This document shows positions 24,101-32,339 of a stretch of DNA of 64,000 nucleotides, in pieces. This DNA is from Cololabis saira (taxonomy: Eukaryota > Chordata > Actinopteri > Beloniformes > Belonidae): assembly GCF_033807715.1 (NCBI RefSeq), contig NC_084606.1, positions 34,503,861 to 34,567,860 on the forward strand. The letters run 5' to 3'. The position numbers were made by a program, and so were the translations under genes. A model generated the notes under the pieces. The model did not search any database. It was given only the letters and a program-made list of their open reading frames with translations, and was not told the origin of the DNA. Within the stretch, counting starts at the first letter, position 1; each line of letters opens with the position of its first letter.

Positions 24101-24361
24101 TTGTCATCTCTATAATGCATCCTAGTCCAGGATCATGGAAATACTGATGTATCCACTACAGGATTTATAAAAACCAGATCACATTGTTGACTCTCTTGAC
24201 TTTTCTGTCTCCTTGTCCTGCAGGGCTCGTGCTGCGATGACTGCTGCAAGTTAAGCTGGTGCTACGTGTGTACCTGGTGTCAGATGCATCGCGAGCTGAA
24301 GCTCAGGGGCAACATGCCGCACTCCCACTCAGTGGTCACTACGCAGGTTGGCAGGATGTAA
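6153..24361 (+). CDS. PLAC8/onzin/cornifelin-family cysteine-rich protein (three coding exons)
   Basis: Coding exons are 6173-6284, 12578-12723 and 24224-24361, giving 396 nt and 131 residues including the start. The ATG at 6173 has G at -3 and +4. The protein is a short PLAC8-domain protein: a polar N-terminus (1-22), then WSTDICDCC (24-32), the run [13 protein letters not shown] (38-50), SNYGWCC, a cysteine-rich middle, and [15 protein letters not shown] across the exon 2/3 junction, ending with the family-typical [11 protein letters not shown]. Length fits the family (about 110-130). PLAC8 members are small cytosolic or membrane-associated proteins; molecular roles vary and I assign none. 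Introns are GT-AG. An acceptor-like TAG at 6150-6152 suggests a non-coding first exon further upstream. Which teleost paralogue this is (plac8, cornifelin-like, ponzr) is not decided. Confidence 0.93.
6173..6284 (+). CDS. PLAC8-family gene, coding exon 1
   Basis: Encodes residues 1-37 and the first base of Cys38. It runs from ATGGCC to the donor GTAAGT at 6285. It carries the polar threonine-rich N-terminus and the first cysteines of the PLAC8 domain. Confidence 0.93.
6490..7170 (-). pseudogene. Decayed LINE reverse transcriptase fragment
   Basis: Read on the minus strand, the sequence encodes polymerase blocks such as [15 protein letters not shown], followed after an in-frame stop by [18 protein letters not shown], a recognisable reverse transcriptase region. 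Upstream (about 6890-6960) comes [16 protein letters not shown], the usual block before it. In-frame stops and frame changes break it. It is antisense to the host gene. Confidence 0.75.
7855..7955. mobile_element. Palindromic miniature element, copy 1
   Basis: A near-palindrome with ends ATTATGGTTCTGCGTTAA and TAACGCGGAACCATAAAT around a core of CGTAGG-type inverted repeats. It belongs to a family with nine copies in this window. No coding potential. Confidence 0.8.
8296..8764. mobile_element. hAT-type miniature transposon (ATCGATA-rich ends)
   Basis: Flanked by the exact 8-bp duplication CTAACTAG at 8288-8295 and 8765-8772. The left end TAGGGGTGGGTTAAAA and right end GATACCCAGCTCTA form short inverted repeats. 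Subterminal arrays of TATCGATA occur on both sides. The internal block from about 8470 recurs, split by a LINE, at 39190-40500. Confidence 0.88.
8773..11280. other. Intronic DNA, no gene recognised
   Basis: I see no exon or transposase here. There is a poly(A) tract at about 10052-10066. A region near 10440-10560 resembles a LINE 3' tail but is too decayed to call. Confidence 0.4.
11284..12271. mobile_element. PIF/Harbinger-like non-autonomous element
   Basis: The ends are inverted repeats (AGCCCAGGACACACCAACCC left; AGGCCCTGACAAACCAAGCC read from the right) with an exact TAA duplication at 11281-11283 and 12272-12274. A 3-bp TWA duplication is the PIF/Harbinger signature. Its middle part, about 11650-12090, is the same sequence found inside the differently ended elements at 17752-18653 and 54646-56146. 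Confidence 0.8.
11720..11836. mobile_element. Palindromic miniature element, copy 2 (nested)
   Basis: Same CGTAGG-type palindrome as at 7855, nested in the Harbinger-like element. The left arm is degraded and the right arm (GCGTTGGTGTAACGCAGAAC) is intact. Confidence 0.75.
12578..12723 (+). CDS. PLAC8-family gene, coding exon 2
   Basis: Encodes residues 38-86, from [13 protein letters not shown] through [14 protein letters not shown]. The acceptor is CCGACAG and the donor is GTAAGT at 12724. It is the cysteine-rich core of the domain. Confidence 0.95.
13437..13520. repeat. Retroposon tail-like repeat
   Basis: Contains the common fish motif AATTCAAAGTGCTTTACAT. Related short segments occur at about 33395-33450 and 37285-37340, so it is interspersed. 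Its class is not certain (LINE 3' end or SINE). Confidence 0.5.
13628..13860 (+). repeat. Pair of diverged direct repeats, about 160 bp apart
   Basis: A block of about 70 bp starting near 13630 and containing CAAAACGTACAAAGACCGGG is repeated near 13787 with a few substitutions (CAAAACGTACAATGACCGGG). No coding role seen. Confidence 0.75.
14652..14766 (+). repeat. Tandem duplication, about 60-bp period
   Basis: CTTACCGGTTTATAGTTTGA followed by TAGCAG and TAATGAGTAAC occurs twice in direct order with few differences. Confidence 0.8.
15201..15895. mobile_element. hAT-type element of the CAGTACT family, truncated
   Basis: Left end CAGTACTCGAGTTGTAAAAG, followed by the family-specific interior and the 30-bp GATGATTT/TTTATTTCAG segment. 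The right end is missing at about 15895, where Harbinger-derived sequence begins. Full-length relatives are at 32604-33352 and 44125-44886. Confidence 0.8.
15896..16555 (-). mobile_element. PIF/Harbinger-derived fragment with MADF-like reading frame
   Basis: Minus strand, from an ATG at about 16140, encodes [20 protein letters not shown] and the following FHYKNLNKV, which has the layout of the start of a MADF/Myb-like DNA-binding domain found in the accessory protein of Harbinger transposons. It decays at about 16050 into an AT-rich (TAATAA) insertion. The + strand copy at 52730-52930 shares the same segment. Not functional. Confidence 0.6.
16351..16428. mobile_element. Palindromic miniature element, copy 3
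   Basis: Short version (78 bp) with both ends intact: AAGGCTGATTTATGGTTCTG and GGAACCATAAATCAGCCTT. Confidence 0.85.
16906..17238 (-). pseudogene. hAT transposase C-terminal dimerisation region, remnant
   Basis: A minus-strand open frame of 111 codons carries the hAT C-terminal block: [20 protein letters not shown], then [11 protein letters not shown]. This block mediates transposase dimerisation in the family. The rest of the transposase is absent, so it is inactive. Sequence to about 17745 (GAGCTGACAACACTA) looks like the end of the same element. Confidence 0.75.
17752..18653. mobile_element. PIF/Harbinger-like element, copy A
   Basis: Begins GGGCCAATCCCAATACACCC and ends with TTGGGCCTGGGCC, flanked by TTA at 17749-17751 and 18654-18656. 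902 bp, no transposase. It is the uninterrupted relative of the copy at 54646-56146 and keeps the empty site (GGGCTAGATTCATA) where that copy has received a hAT element. It contains one palindromic miniature element. Confidence 0.85.
18115..18225. mobile_element. Palindromic miniature element, copy 4 (nested)
   Basis: Ends GCTGATTTATGGTTCTGCG and GGAACCATAAATCAGCCTT, nested in Harbinger-like copy A. Confidence 0.85.
18762..19600 (-). pseudogene. hAT transposase remnant (zinc finger MYM/TTF type), frameshifted
   Basis: Minus strand at 19196-19513 encodes [18 protein letters not shown] and further transposase sequence. After a frame change at about 19200 comes [18 protein letters not shown], the hAT dimerisation block. 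A possible transposon end, CAGGGGTGCAACTAGC, is at 18759. It is a different hAT lineage from the remnant at 16906. Broken and inactive. Confidence 0.72.
19782..20209. mobile_element. hAT-type miniature transposon (CAGAGCCGTC ends)
   Basis: Left end CAGAGCCGTCTGGGAGATTT and right end GCGGCGGCCCTG match the copy at 50273-50901, which has a clean 8-bp duplication. Here no matching duplication is visible, so this copy may have been rearranged. Confidence 0.7.
20270..20541 (+). pseudogene. Possible LTR-retrotransposon gag remnant (zinc knuckle)
   Basis: The frame contains [17 protein letters not shown], which fits a CCHC zinc knuckle with the second cysteine replaced by tyrosine. The context resembles Ty3/gypsy gag C-termini. 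No pol or LTR was recognised nearby. A short, decayed piece. Confidence 0.55.
21127..21589. mobile_element. hAT-like miniature transposon (GATACCGAGTA-rich)
   Basis: Ends TAGGGATGTCCCGATACC and GGTATCGGGGCATCCCT are inverted repeats, with subterminal arrays of GAGTACGAGTA and CGGTATCGGTAT. I could not find a convincing target duplication. Confidence 0.7.
21893..23262. mobile_element. hAT-type element with possible nested hAT
   Basis: Flanked by the exact 8-bp duplication ATATATGT at 21885-21892 and 23263-23270. Ends are CAGGGGTTCTTAACCTTTCT and GGTTAAGAATCACTG. From about 21982 a second hAT-like end (CAGGGGTATTCAACTAAAAC) suggests nested material; its other boundary is not clear. Confidence 0.85.
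23491..23981. mobile_element. piggyBac-like miniature element (TTAA duplication), copy 1
   Basis: Ends AGGGGACCTATTATG and CATAATAGATCCCCT are inverted repeats flanked by TTAA at 23487-23490 and 23982-23985. 491 bp, no transposase. It gives the uninterrupted structure against which the much larger copy at 50119-53142 can be compared. Confidence 0.82.
24224..24361 (+). CDS. PLAC8-family gene, coding exon 3 (terminal)
   Basis: Encodes residues 87-131, from [19 protein letters not shown] to the stop TAA at 24359-24361. The C-terminal tail after KLRG is short and polar and ends QVGRM. Acceptor GTCCTGCAG. Confidence 0.95.
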   Translation, partial: GSCCDDCCKLSWCYVCTWCQMHRELKLRGNMPHSHSVVTTQVGRM

Positions 24362-24691
24362 CGGCAAAGTGAGGCTGTGTTAAGAGGATATGACATGTTT
24401 TGCAAATAATGTTCAATGATTTGCATGTTTTGCTTCAATAATCATTAGAACGTGTTATGTCATTTCTTCTAGCATTATTGTTTCTATCAGGTGAGCAAAG
24501 ACATTTGGTTTCATGTGTGCAGTGAGCATCTTAAAATGTTAGCAGTGTAAGTAAACAATAGCAGCTTTGTAAAATGAACTTTGTTTAGAGCTTTACTCCC
24601 ATTGTGAAAGCTACATATCTGGAGTTTTTTTTAATCATTTTTACATGCTGGATGTTTAACTTGTAGGCTGTGTTGCCTGAACTGCTCTGGG

Positions 24692-24697
24692 AATAAA
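24692..24697 (+). terminator. Poly(A) signal AATAAA of the PLAC8-family gene
   Basis: Canonical AATAAA, 330 bp after the stop codon, in the first clear position downstream. It implies a 3' UTR of about 350 bp with cleavage near 24710-24720. Confidence 0.8.
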
Positions 24698-24719
24698 GTA
24701 TTTTTGTTCCAAGTTACGA

Positions 24720-26045
24720 GATCAGTGTTGTTTCATCTTCTCCTTTTGCCTGTTTTAAATGAGCTTGGTCCGAGAGAAGGCGGAAACATTTGTATCGCAA
24801 TAAAATCTAAATGCTAAAAAGCCACTGCATAAACTAAAACAAACAGTTTCGGAGATTACATTTAATCGGAGGACGCTTTCAGCAGCAAACGAGAACTGCT
24901 TGACAATTATCATATAACATCTCAACAACACAGGAAACAAGACGTAGATGTGATGAGCAACAGGAAGGCGAGGTGTGGCTGCCCAACTAGGCCAAGTTTC
25001 TAGCTTTAGACTTTAAACTGTTACTTGAGCTATTGTTTAATTGAGATGACTGTGATTCCAGTTACCGGTACCATTAAAGGTTTTTTTGTCGCTGCAATCT
25101 GGGACAAGACAATAAAAGCTGTCTCCGTTGTAATCCTCTTTGATGTCATCAATGAAACATATTACAGAATAGTCACTTCTGATTGTGTTTAAAGGTGAAG
25201 CAGAGCGTCATAGATGTAACTAGAGAGATGTACAGTCTGGCAGTATCACACTTTACAGTTATTACCCAAGCCACATTTTATTGTGTTGTCGATAAGGCAA
25301 ATAAAAAAGAGACAAAAAGATTTCTTGACATCCCTTTCAGTAAGTTTCAATTCCACAGAACAGAAACTCTGACTGCACTGCTGGCCAGATGTGTGATCAT
25401 ATGTGTGATCTGTGCCAAGAAGGGTGTGAGCGTGAAACCATCTGAACAAAGTGTAATAAAAGAGGCTGTTTGTCTAGGGAAGTGCACCAGTCCAGTCCCT
25501 CCAACGCAGCCCCACAACCTGATGCTGCCTCCGCTGCTTTTAGTCTGATCACAAGCGATTACATCTTGAAAATATTAAAGTTCTTGGATCCTATGTGCAC
25601 CGCCGAGCTTTGTACATGTTGTACATTTTTGCTTGTACATTTTCTCTTTTTTCATTATATATTTGCTCTTGTATTGTATTGCACCAATCACCACAACAAA
25701 TTCCTTGTGTGTGTTTAACAAACTTGGCAAAAAACCTTTTTCTGATTCTGCTTCTGATTCACCCCATTTCTCCTTTTTTTAAATAACAACGTATTTTGTT
25801 CTACGGTTCATTGGAACATGTCCAACCAAAGAGTGTTTATTTCGGGGACACAGAAGCTGTTGTGAGTCTGGCTGCCATGAGATCATGATATTCTCAGTTG
25901 TGTGTTTAAGAAGATGAATGAGGGAGATGTGGAGATGGCATTTCCTGATGTCTCTACACACCAGAGCTGCTTGTGTTTGGAGGCGCTCAAACACAAACGG
26001 AGTCAGTTACACATCAGAAACTTCAAACATCAAAACATACAAAAC
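24720..26045. other. Intergenic DNA with a LINE-like tail
   Basis: No gene recognised. At about 25660-25765 the sequence has the fish retroposon ending with ACAAATTCCTTGTGTGTG and (TTCTGA)n, so part of this interval is probably a LINE 3' end on the + strand. Confidence 0.5.
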
Positions 26046-26048
26046 TAA

Positions 26049-26764
26049 GGCCACGTTTCCACATAGCCGGGTATTTACAAAAACTGATATTTCCCCCTCT
26101 ACGTTTTGAAAAATACCCTCGTTTACACGAACCTGCATAAATAGCTGTTAAGGTGCTATGAGCATCCAACCCTGCAGGGGGCAGTGTAACGAGAAGATAA
26201 AGTCATGCTAGCCAATCGGAATCCTGGAAAAAACATCAACAAATGACACGTGTGAAGCCTGAATAATATGGTTCTGCGTTAAATCGACGGCGTAGCCTAC
26301 GTACGGTGCGCGTCGCCGCGTACCCTACGCCGTAGGCTCTGCGTTGGTGTAACGCGGAACCATAAATCAGCCTTGACTGCCAGTTACTTCCAAGACGGAA
26401 CGAGAGTCTTTCGTTTGGAGTTACAGAGAAGTGGAGTTACTTTTAAGTGTGACTTTAGAATATAAAACAGGTTAAATACAAGAAAATATTGACGGTGGCC
26501 AAACAAATTGTAAGCACAGGTCGCACAAGTGACATCACAAGTGATGCTGGTGACGTTTCTGTTGCATAATGTGACGTTCTGAAGCCTAAATGTCCGTTTC
26601 CCCCCGTTTACAAGCAAACGTGAAAACAGAGTTTTTGAAAATCTCCACTTTGGCCGGAGTTTTCAGAAATGATGGTTTTTGGTGACTTTGAGCTTCGTTT
26701 TCATGTAAACGAACGGCCAAAACGCATGAAAACGCCACCGTTTTCGCTACGTGTAAACGGGGCC
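26049..26764. mobile_element. Terminal-inverted-repeat element of uncertain superfamily
   Basis: The left end CTAAGGCCACGTTTCCACAT mirrors the right end (ACGTGTAAACGGGGCCTTAG). No unambiguous target duplication. It contains a palindromic miniature element at about 26255-26374. Confidence 0.65.
26255..26374. mobile_element. Palindromic miniature element, copy 5 (nested)
   Basis: Ends ATATGGTTCTGCGTTAAATC and GGAACCATAAATCAGCCTT around CCTACG/CGTAGG inverted repeats. Confidence 0.82.
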
Positions 26765-27087
26765 TTAGTGTAAGTAAAGAATACATTTTCTAAAAAAAAA
26801 GAGTAATAGAGTAATAAAAAATCTCTTGATTTTCTGACACAATACAAAACAAAAAGTTTAAAAACCTTATTGTCAGACATGGAGGGTTTATTTATAGTTT
26901 ATTTAAATGTGTTCACAGAAAGACTTAACCCTCCTGTTGTCCTCGGGTCAAAATGACCTGCCACTGTGTTAAAAACCCCCAAAAAATCCCCTAAACGATA
27001 TTTTTTTATCTTTAAATGTTATGACTTTTCCTAGATTGGCCCCAACAGTAGAAAAAATGAAATGTTGTTTTTAGTGACATTTCTACA

Positions 27088-27380
27088 GAAGAGTATTAGG
27101 GCCGTGCAGGAGAAAAAATATTTGAGAGGGGAAGATTTTTTTTTATTGTGCACTTCGAGAAAAAAGTTGAAATGTCGAGAATAATGTTGAAATACAATTT
27201 CGAGAAAAAAGTCGAAACGTCGAGAAAAAAGTCGAAATGTTGAGATTAAAGTTGAAATACAGTTTCCAGAAAAAAGACGAAATGTCGAGAATAATGTTGA
27301 AATACAGAGAAAATTCGAGAAAAAAGTCGAAATTTCGCCTTTTTTCTCAAAATTGTACCTGCCTGGCCCTAATACTCTTC
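27088..27380. mobile_element. Small inverted-repeat element with GAGAAAAAAGTCGAAA repeats
   Basis: Perfect 16-bp inverted ends GAAGAGTATTAGGGCC / GGCCCTAATACTCTTC enclose an array of GTCGAGAAAAAAGTCGAAAT-type units. Similar arrays occur at 36020-36250 and 55680-55830. Nested in the piggyBac remnant. Confidence 0.78.
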
Positions 27381-27761
27381 CGTACATTTCCATGTAAGCT
27401 GTACAAAAAAAAGTACAAAGGTGGTCTTCGGGTCAAAATGATCCGTAAGGCAAATAGAGTTGAAATCAAGGTCACAGAGTTATTTCCACAACACAGAATG
27501 TTACAATGTTTTAGTTGTGTCTCAGATCAGTCAGTAGCAGAAGTAGCAGAACAAGACAAATCAGGTGGTCTTCTCGCAGATTGCTGTGCCTTTGATCAGT
27601 CTCAGATCAATTAGTAGTAAACTTGAACAAGACAGTAGCAGACATAAACAACACAAGACAGGTGGCGTTCTCGCAGCCTGCAGAGCTCTTTTTTGTGAAT
27701 TTCAAGGGGTTATAAAGGTGCTGCAGATGACAGGACCCCGAATTCTCTCTGTGCTGACGCC

Positions 27762-27905
27762 ATGAGTGTGCATTATAATGCTGAAGAGGCTCTAGAGCTG
27801 ATTTTTGCAGATGTCCAACAAGACAACTCTGATTCGGAAGAGGAAATGGAGGATGTCTCAGAAGAAGAAGATGAGGAGGAATATAACCTGATGCATGATG
27901 AATGA
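27762..27905 (+). pseudogene. piggyBac transposase N-terminus, truncated
   Basis: An ATG opens a 47-codon frame: MSVHYNAEEALELIFADVQQ, then an acidic Asp/Glu-rich stretch as in the N-terminus of piggyBac transposases. The frame runs into a (TGAA)n tract and stops. The DDD catalytic domain is absent. It is short and lies 833 bp inside the transposon end. Confidence 0.7.
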
Positions 27906-27998
27906 ATGAATGAATGAATGAATGAATGAATGAATGAATGAATGAATGAATGAATGAATGAATGAATGAATGAATGAATGAATGAATGAATGAATGAA
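27896..27998. repeat. (TGAA)n microsatellite
   Basis: About 25 units of a pure tetranucleotide. It sits at the junction of the piggyBac remnant and a minus-strand LINE, and probably began as the LINE's 3' tail. Confidence 0.92.
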
Positions 27999-28790
27999 AA
28001 AAAATGTATTGGTCACCACCAAGCATGTACACTTAGGTCACGACCAAAGGGTCAGGGCTGAAGCCTCGGCTTGTGAATGCCCCCCCTTCTTACATTTCAA
28101 AATATCTTTTGTCTGACTCTTTTGATACATTTTCCTTGTACCGTAATAAATATAACAAATGAATAATAGCTAACAACAACAAAAAACATAGGCTATGCAC
28201 ATATACATGCATACCTATCTACTTATGACGTACCTACACACATATCCATACATGTACATACATATATACAAGCACATTACATATCCACATACATATGTAC
28301 ACTACACATGCTTACACTTACATACATGCATGTATTTGTACACACATATGTTAAAAAAAGGATTATTTAAATGATTATAAAATAATACTCAATGTACCCA
28401 TCCTTTTGTTTCCTTTCTTTATGACATCATTACATTACCCGGGAACAAGTCTGTACTTATCCATCATCATGTCTTTATACGTTTTTTTAAAATTCAACAC
28501 ATTTTTTTTCAACACAATTATTCCATGAATGCATTCCATAACCTCACACCACTGACAGAAATGCACCTACTTTTCGCAAAGTTGTATTCCAGATCGGTTG
28601 TTTCCAGTTGAATTGGTCTCTGATCAATCATCTTCAGAATAAGAAGAAAACTCTGAAGCTGAAAGAGAGACTTTCCTTTCAAAAAATGGCAAAATAACAT
28701 GGTCCTCAGCAGCATATAACCAACACGGCAGGCATGCAGCACAAAATGTTTCTTCAAGCAAATGAAATGTGGTGTTTATAATTCAATTAT
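27999..28790 (-). pseudogene. LINE 3' end, antisense, decayed
   Basis: Minus strand at 28518-28757 encodes the end of a LINE polymerase with SRCISVSGVRLWNAF, a common ending in fish elements, followed on the same strand by an A/T-rich 3' UTR and the (TTCA)n tail at 27896-27998. Confidence 0.6.
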
Positions 28791-28992
28791 AGAGGGTTTA
28801 GTGAAGACAGGGAAAATGAGAAAAAACTTGGGCAAACATTAAGCCTTGATTATGTTTGTTTGTTGTTTTTTGTCCCTTCCAAAGATTCTCACTAGTAAAG
28901 GAAGTGACTAATCCTCCAAAACCACATGAGTAACTCTGCTGCCCTCAAGCGTCCCAGGAAAATACTTGCAACCTTTTTATGTAACTAAAACA

Positions 28993-29117
<125 letters not shown>

Positions 29118-29394
29118 CATGCACATAGATTACTGGTCAACTTTTAATTCCCTGATTTGAGAATTTTATTTTAACTTTGGTCTCAATAACATAATTGATT
29201 ATTTTACTTTTTTACGAGAACAATAAAAAAAAAAACAGTACAACTGCTGGAGCTGCTAAAGACAAACGGTAAGTCTCGTCAAATGTATTAACTGTGCTGG
29301 AGGAAAATCTGAAAATCACAGGTCGGAAGTTTTGAATTTACTTCAAATCATTTACAAAATCTAACAATAGGCAGTTTCTCTCTACAGGACTGTC

Positions 29395-29751
29395 TCAGAA
29401 AATTAGAATATTGTGATTTTCTGTAATGCAATTACAAAAACAAAAATGTCATACATTCTGGATTCATTACAAATCAACTGAAATATTACAAGCCTTTTAT
29501 TATTTTAATATTTCTGATCATGGCTTACAGCTTAAGAAAACTCAAATATCCTATCTAAAAAAATTAGAATATTCTGGGAATCTTAATCTTAAACTGTAAG
29601 CCATAATCAGCAATATTAAAATAATAAAAGGCTTGCAATATTTCAGTTGATTTGTAATGAATCCAAAATGTATGAATTTTTTGTTTTTTTAATTGCATTA
29701 CAGAAAATAAAGAACTTTATCACAATATTCGAATTTTCTGAGACAGTCCTG
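29395..29751. mobile_element. Tc1/mariner-like hairpin miniature element, copy 1
   Basis: Flanked by TA (29393-29394, 29752-29753). Ends CAGGACTGTCTCAGAAAATT and its inverse. The whole 357 bp is almost one inverted repeat, so a transcript would fold as a long hairpin. Relatives are at 56901-57267 and 62450-62759. Confidence 0.85.
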
Positions 29752-30178
29752 TAGTTTTTATAACTGCACTGACAGTTGTTTGACTGTAGGGGGCAGCATT
29801 GCTGAATAATTTATGAATTACAATAAAGAATGAACCGGTCACGTTTGACGGAAACGGGAATAAAACACCAAACTATTTATTTTGGCTTGATAGTCCTTGT
29901 ACAACTAAATGCACGAGACGGAGCTCATGTGGAAAAGGTTAGGGGATTAATAAAAATGTAAAAAAAACAAGCAATAAAAGCATAAGCAATGAAATGAAAG
30001 ATGTATTTTAAACAGAAGTCATTTGTAAAGTAAACACATTTTTCAACGTCAGAGCATTCACTGCGGCGGTTGTTGAATAGCAGTATGTTGAAATCAATTA
30101 AACCGTTAAATTACAGGAAGTTAAATGCAACTGTGTAATGGAGAAAGAAAAAAAAAGCCAGGTCCCTTTCAAACTTTT

Positions 30179-30577
30179 ATGCCGCGTTCCATTTGTCCTC
30201 GGAAGTGGGGATTTCCCAGTTCCCAGTTGGATTTTTCAACTGGAACGCCCCTCAAAGTGGGATTTCCCACTGGGAAAGTGGGAGAGTCTTCACCACCCCC
30301 GAGTTACCATTCCAAGATGGCTGCCCCGGTTGTAAACAGTAGATGAGAGCTCTGTAAAAATTCGTAGCACTTCATTCTAGTTTTGGTCACACTAAATCAG
30401 TCGTATACAAGTATTGTTCGGCATATATATGCTGCTATAGTGTAATTTACATGTTTCATGTGGTATATGCGAACTACAAACTTTTTTACCTACTTTGTAA
30501 CTGGAACGCTGATAACTCGGCTGTGACGTCATTCCCAGTTCCGAGTTTCGATATCCGAGGTAAATGGAACGCAGCAT
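30179..30577. mobile_element. Inverted-repeat miniature element upstream of the BCR/ABR-like gene
   Basis: Left end ATGCCGCGTTCCATTTGTCC matches the inverse of the right end (GGTAAATGGAACGCAGCAT). No clear target duplication. Immediately followed by another miniature element, both within 610 bp of the start codon at 30786. Confidence 0.7.
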
Positions 30578-30680
30578 GATTTATGGTTCCGCGTCACACC
30601 GATACAGAAGTCTACGGCGTAGGCCTACCCTACGCCGTAGGCTCTGCGTCGATTTAACGCGGAACCATAAATCCGACTTT
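30577..30680. mobile_element. Palindromic miniature element, copy 6, in the promoter region
   Basis: Ends TGATTTATGGTTCCGCGT and AACGCGGAACCATAAATC. It ends 106 bp upstream of the start codon of the BCR/ABR-like gene, so it probably lies in or next to its promoter or 5' UTR. Confidence 0.82.
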
Positions 30681-30737
30681 AACGAGGTTTCACGCGGACA
30701 AGGAAGCTGCATTTTCCTGTTTTGAGCTCATTGACAG

Positions 30738-30749
30738 AAAAGAGGAAGT
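30738..30749 (+). promoter_or_regulatory. Possible ETS/PU.1-type site
   Basis: AAAGAGGAAGTT matches the PU.1-type ETS motif well, 37 bp before the start codon. One match in this position can be chance, so this is only a candidate. Confidence 0.25.
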
Positions 30750-30785
30750 TTTTTTGTGCTCCAGCTCGGCGTCTCCCTGGCCGGC

Positions 30786-30837
30786 ATGGACCTGTACCTG
30801 GAGGCGCGGCGGTACCTGCACGCGCACCAAGTCCCAG
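30786..30837 (+). CDS. BCR/ABR-like exon 1 (start)
   Basis: Residues 1-17, MDLYLEARRYLHAHQVP, plus one base of codon 18. It is the first ATG after the in-frame TGA at 30732. The donor is GTGCGT. Confidence 0.82.
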
Positions 30838-32308
30838 GTGCGTCCATCGCTCTCCCTCCCGGTATAATAACTACATATTTGTGCTTTTTCAGCAGCCTTT
30901 CATCACGGGAGTTGTAGTATTTGAAGTCGTGGGGAGCTTAATTGTTTGCGTTTGTTCCAGTGGAAGAAAGAGAGGTGATGGAGGAGGACGTTTTCCAGGA
31001 GGAGGCGGTTTCTCCGCTCAACGCCGAGAGCGTCGACTTCCCAGACATCCCGGTGAGTGAGTGCGCGTTTGTTTCATCCACATCCACAAGTGTTTCCCAT
31101 CACTCACCCGGACCTTCTAAGGTTTCTTGTTTTTGCTCTAGTGGGGCGTTCAGTCTCTCTCTCATTTAATTTTCATAACACCAGGAGGAAAACTGAGAAG
31201 GATCCAAGGCCAGATGGGGGTATGAGAGGCACCAAAGGGACTTTTTGCTTTTAATGCTGTGAGCAATAATACCCTACAATTAAGAGCAACATATAATCTT
31301 CTAATAACTCAAAAATTACACTCAAGTAAAAGTACTGTTACTTCAGAATAATATGACTCAAGTAGAAGTAAAAAGTAGTCATCCAAATAATTGAGTAAAA
31401 ATAAAAAAGTACTTGGTGAAAAAACTACTCAAGTACTGAGTAACTGTTGAGTAACGTCTGATATATTTTTTAACACAACCATTCAAACAGACAAAAGTAC
31501 AAAATAATCATCTTCAGGCAAATTAAATCAATAAAATAATAAAATTAATTAAAATTGATAAAAAATAGCTGAAATTAATATAAGCTTAAAGTAAATTCAA
31601 GAACTTTAATAAATGATAAAATAAATAAAATAACAGAATGAAAAAAAATAAATTAAGCAAAAGTAGCACAAAATTTCAAGCCTTTGTACTTTTCTTTTTT
31701 AACCAGGCAGAACTAGAACAAACATGAACTCATAGAAACTCTGTGTGTGTTTGAGTCTGTGTAAATGTGACAAAACATGCAAAAACAAACATTTTTACCA
31801 AAGAATCACCCAGTGATGTCATGAGATTGACGCGTACGTGGATAAAAGGGATAAAAGAAAAGTAACAGCTCAACGTAGCCTAATGTAACGGAGTAAGAGG
31901 AACAGTTTCTTCTTCCCAAATCTACTCAAGTAAAAGTAAAAAGTATAGTGATCCAAAACTACTCCTAAAAGTACAACATTTCCCAAAACTTACTCAAGTA
32001 AATGTAAAAGAGTAAATGTAACTCGTTACTACCACCTCTGCCTTTAGTGCAGTCCCTCTTTGATAACAATGCTTTATTAAGTTAAAGACTAAAATCAGCA
32101 TTTTATCTTACATAGCACAAACCTCAAACCACACTGGTGGTGGCAGAAATGTCAAGGTATTAAAAGACATTTATTTTTTACATTGATGACAATAGGACCG
32201 GAAGAGTTAGCCTCAGTGCTTTCAGTTCATGCTGGGATTATTGCAGAACTTCCTACTTTTTCTTTCATTTCTCTTGAGATAGTAATGAAACAAATTAATG
32301 AACACGTT

Positions 32309-32339
<31 letters not shown>

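Larger units (their letters stand above)
12724..24223 (+). other. PLAC8-family gene intron 2
   Basis: An 11.5-kb GT-AG intron, mostly transposon-derived from 15.2 kb onward. Between 12724 and 15200 I recognise only short direct repeats and one retroposon tail. Confidence 0.9.
26929..27905 (+). mobile_element. 5' part of a piggyBac transposon
   Basis: Begins after a TTAA (26925-26928) with CCCTCCTGTTGTCCTCGGGT, the typical fish piggyBac end. The first transposase codons follow at 27762. It is interrupted by another element at 27088-27380 and cut off on the right by a LINE tail at about 27900. Confidence 0.78.

Noticed and set aside
27607..28032. Frame rich in FIHS repeats
   Set aside because: Translation of the (TGAA)n microsatellite.
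30722..31060. 112-codon frame overlapping exon 1 and exon 2 of the BCR/ABR-like gene
   Set aside because: Wrong frame, runs through intron 1, and lacks similarity to the family; the spliced frame from 30786 joins in phase with all later exons.
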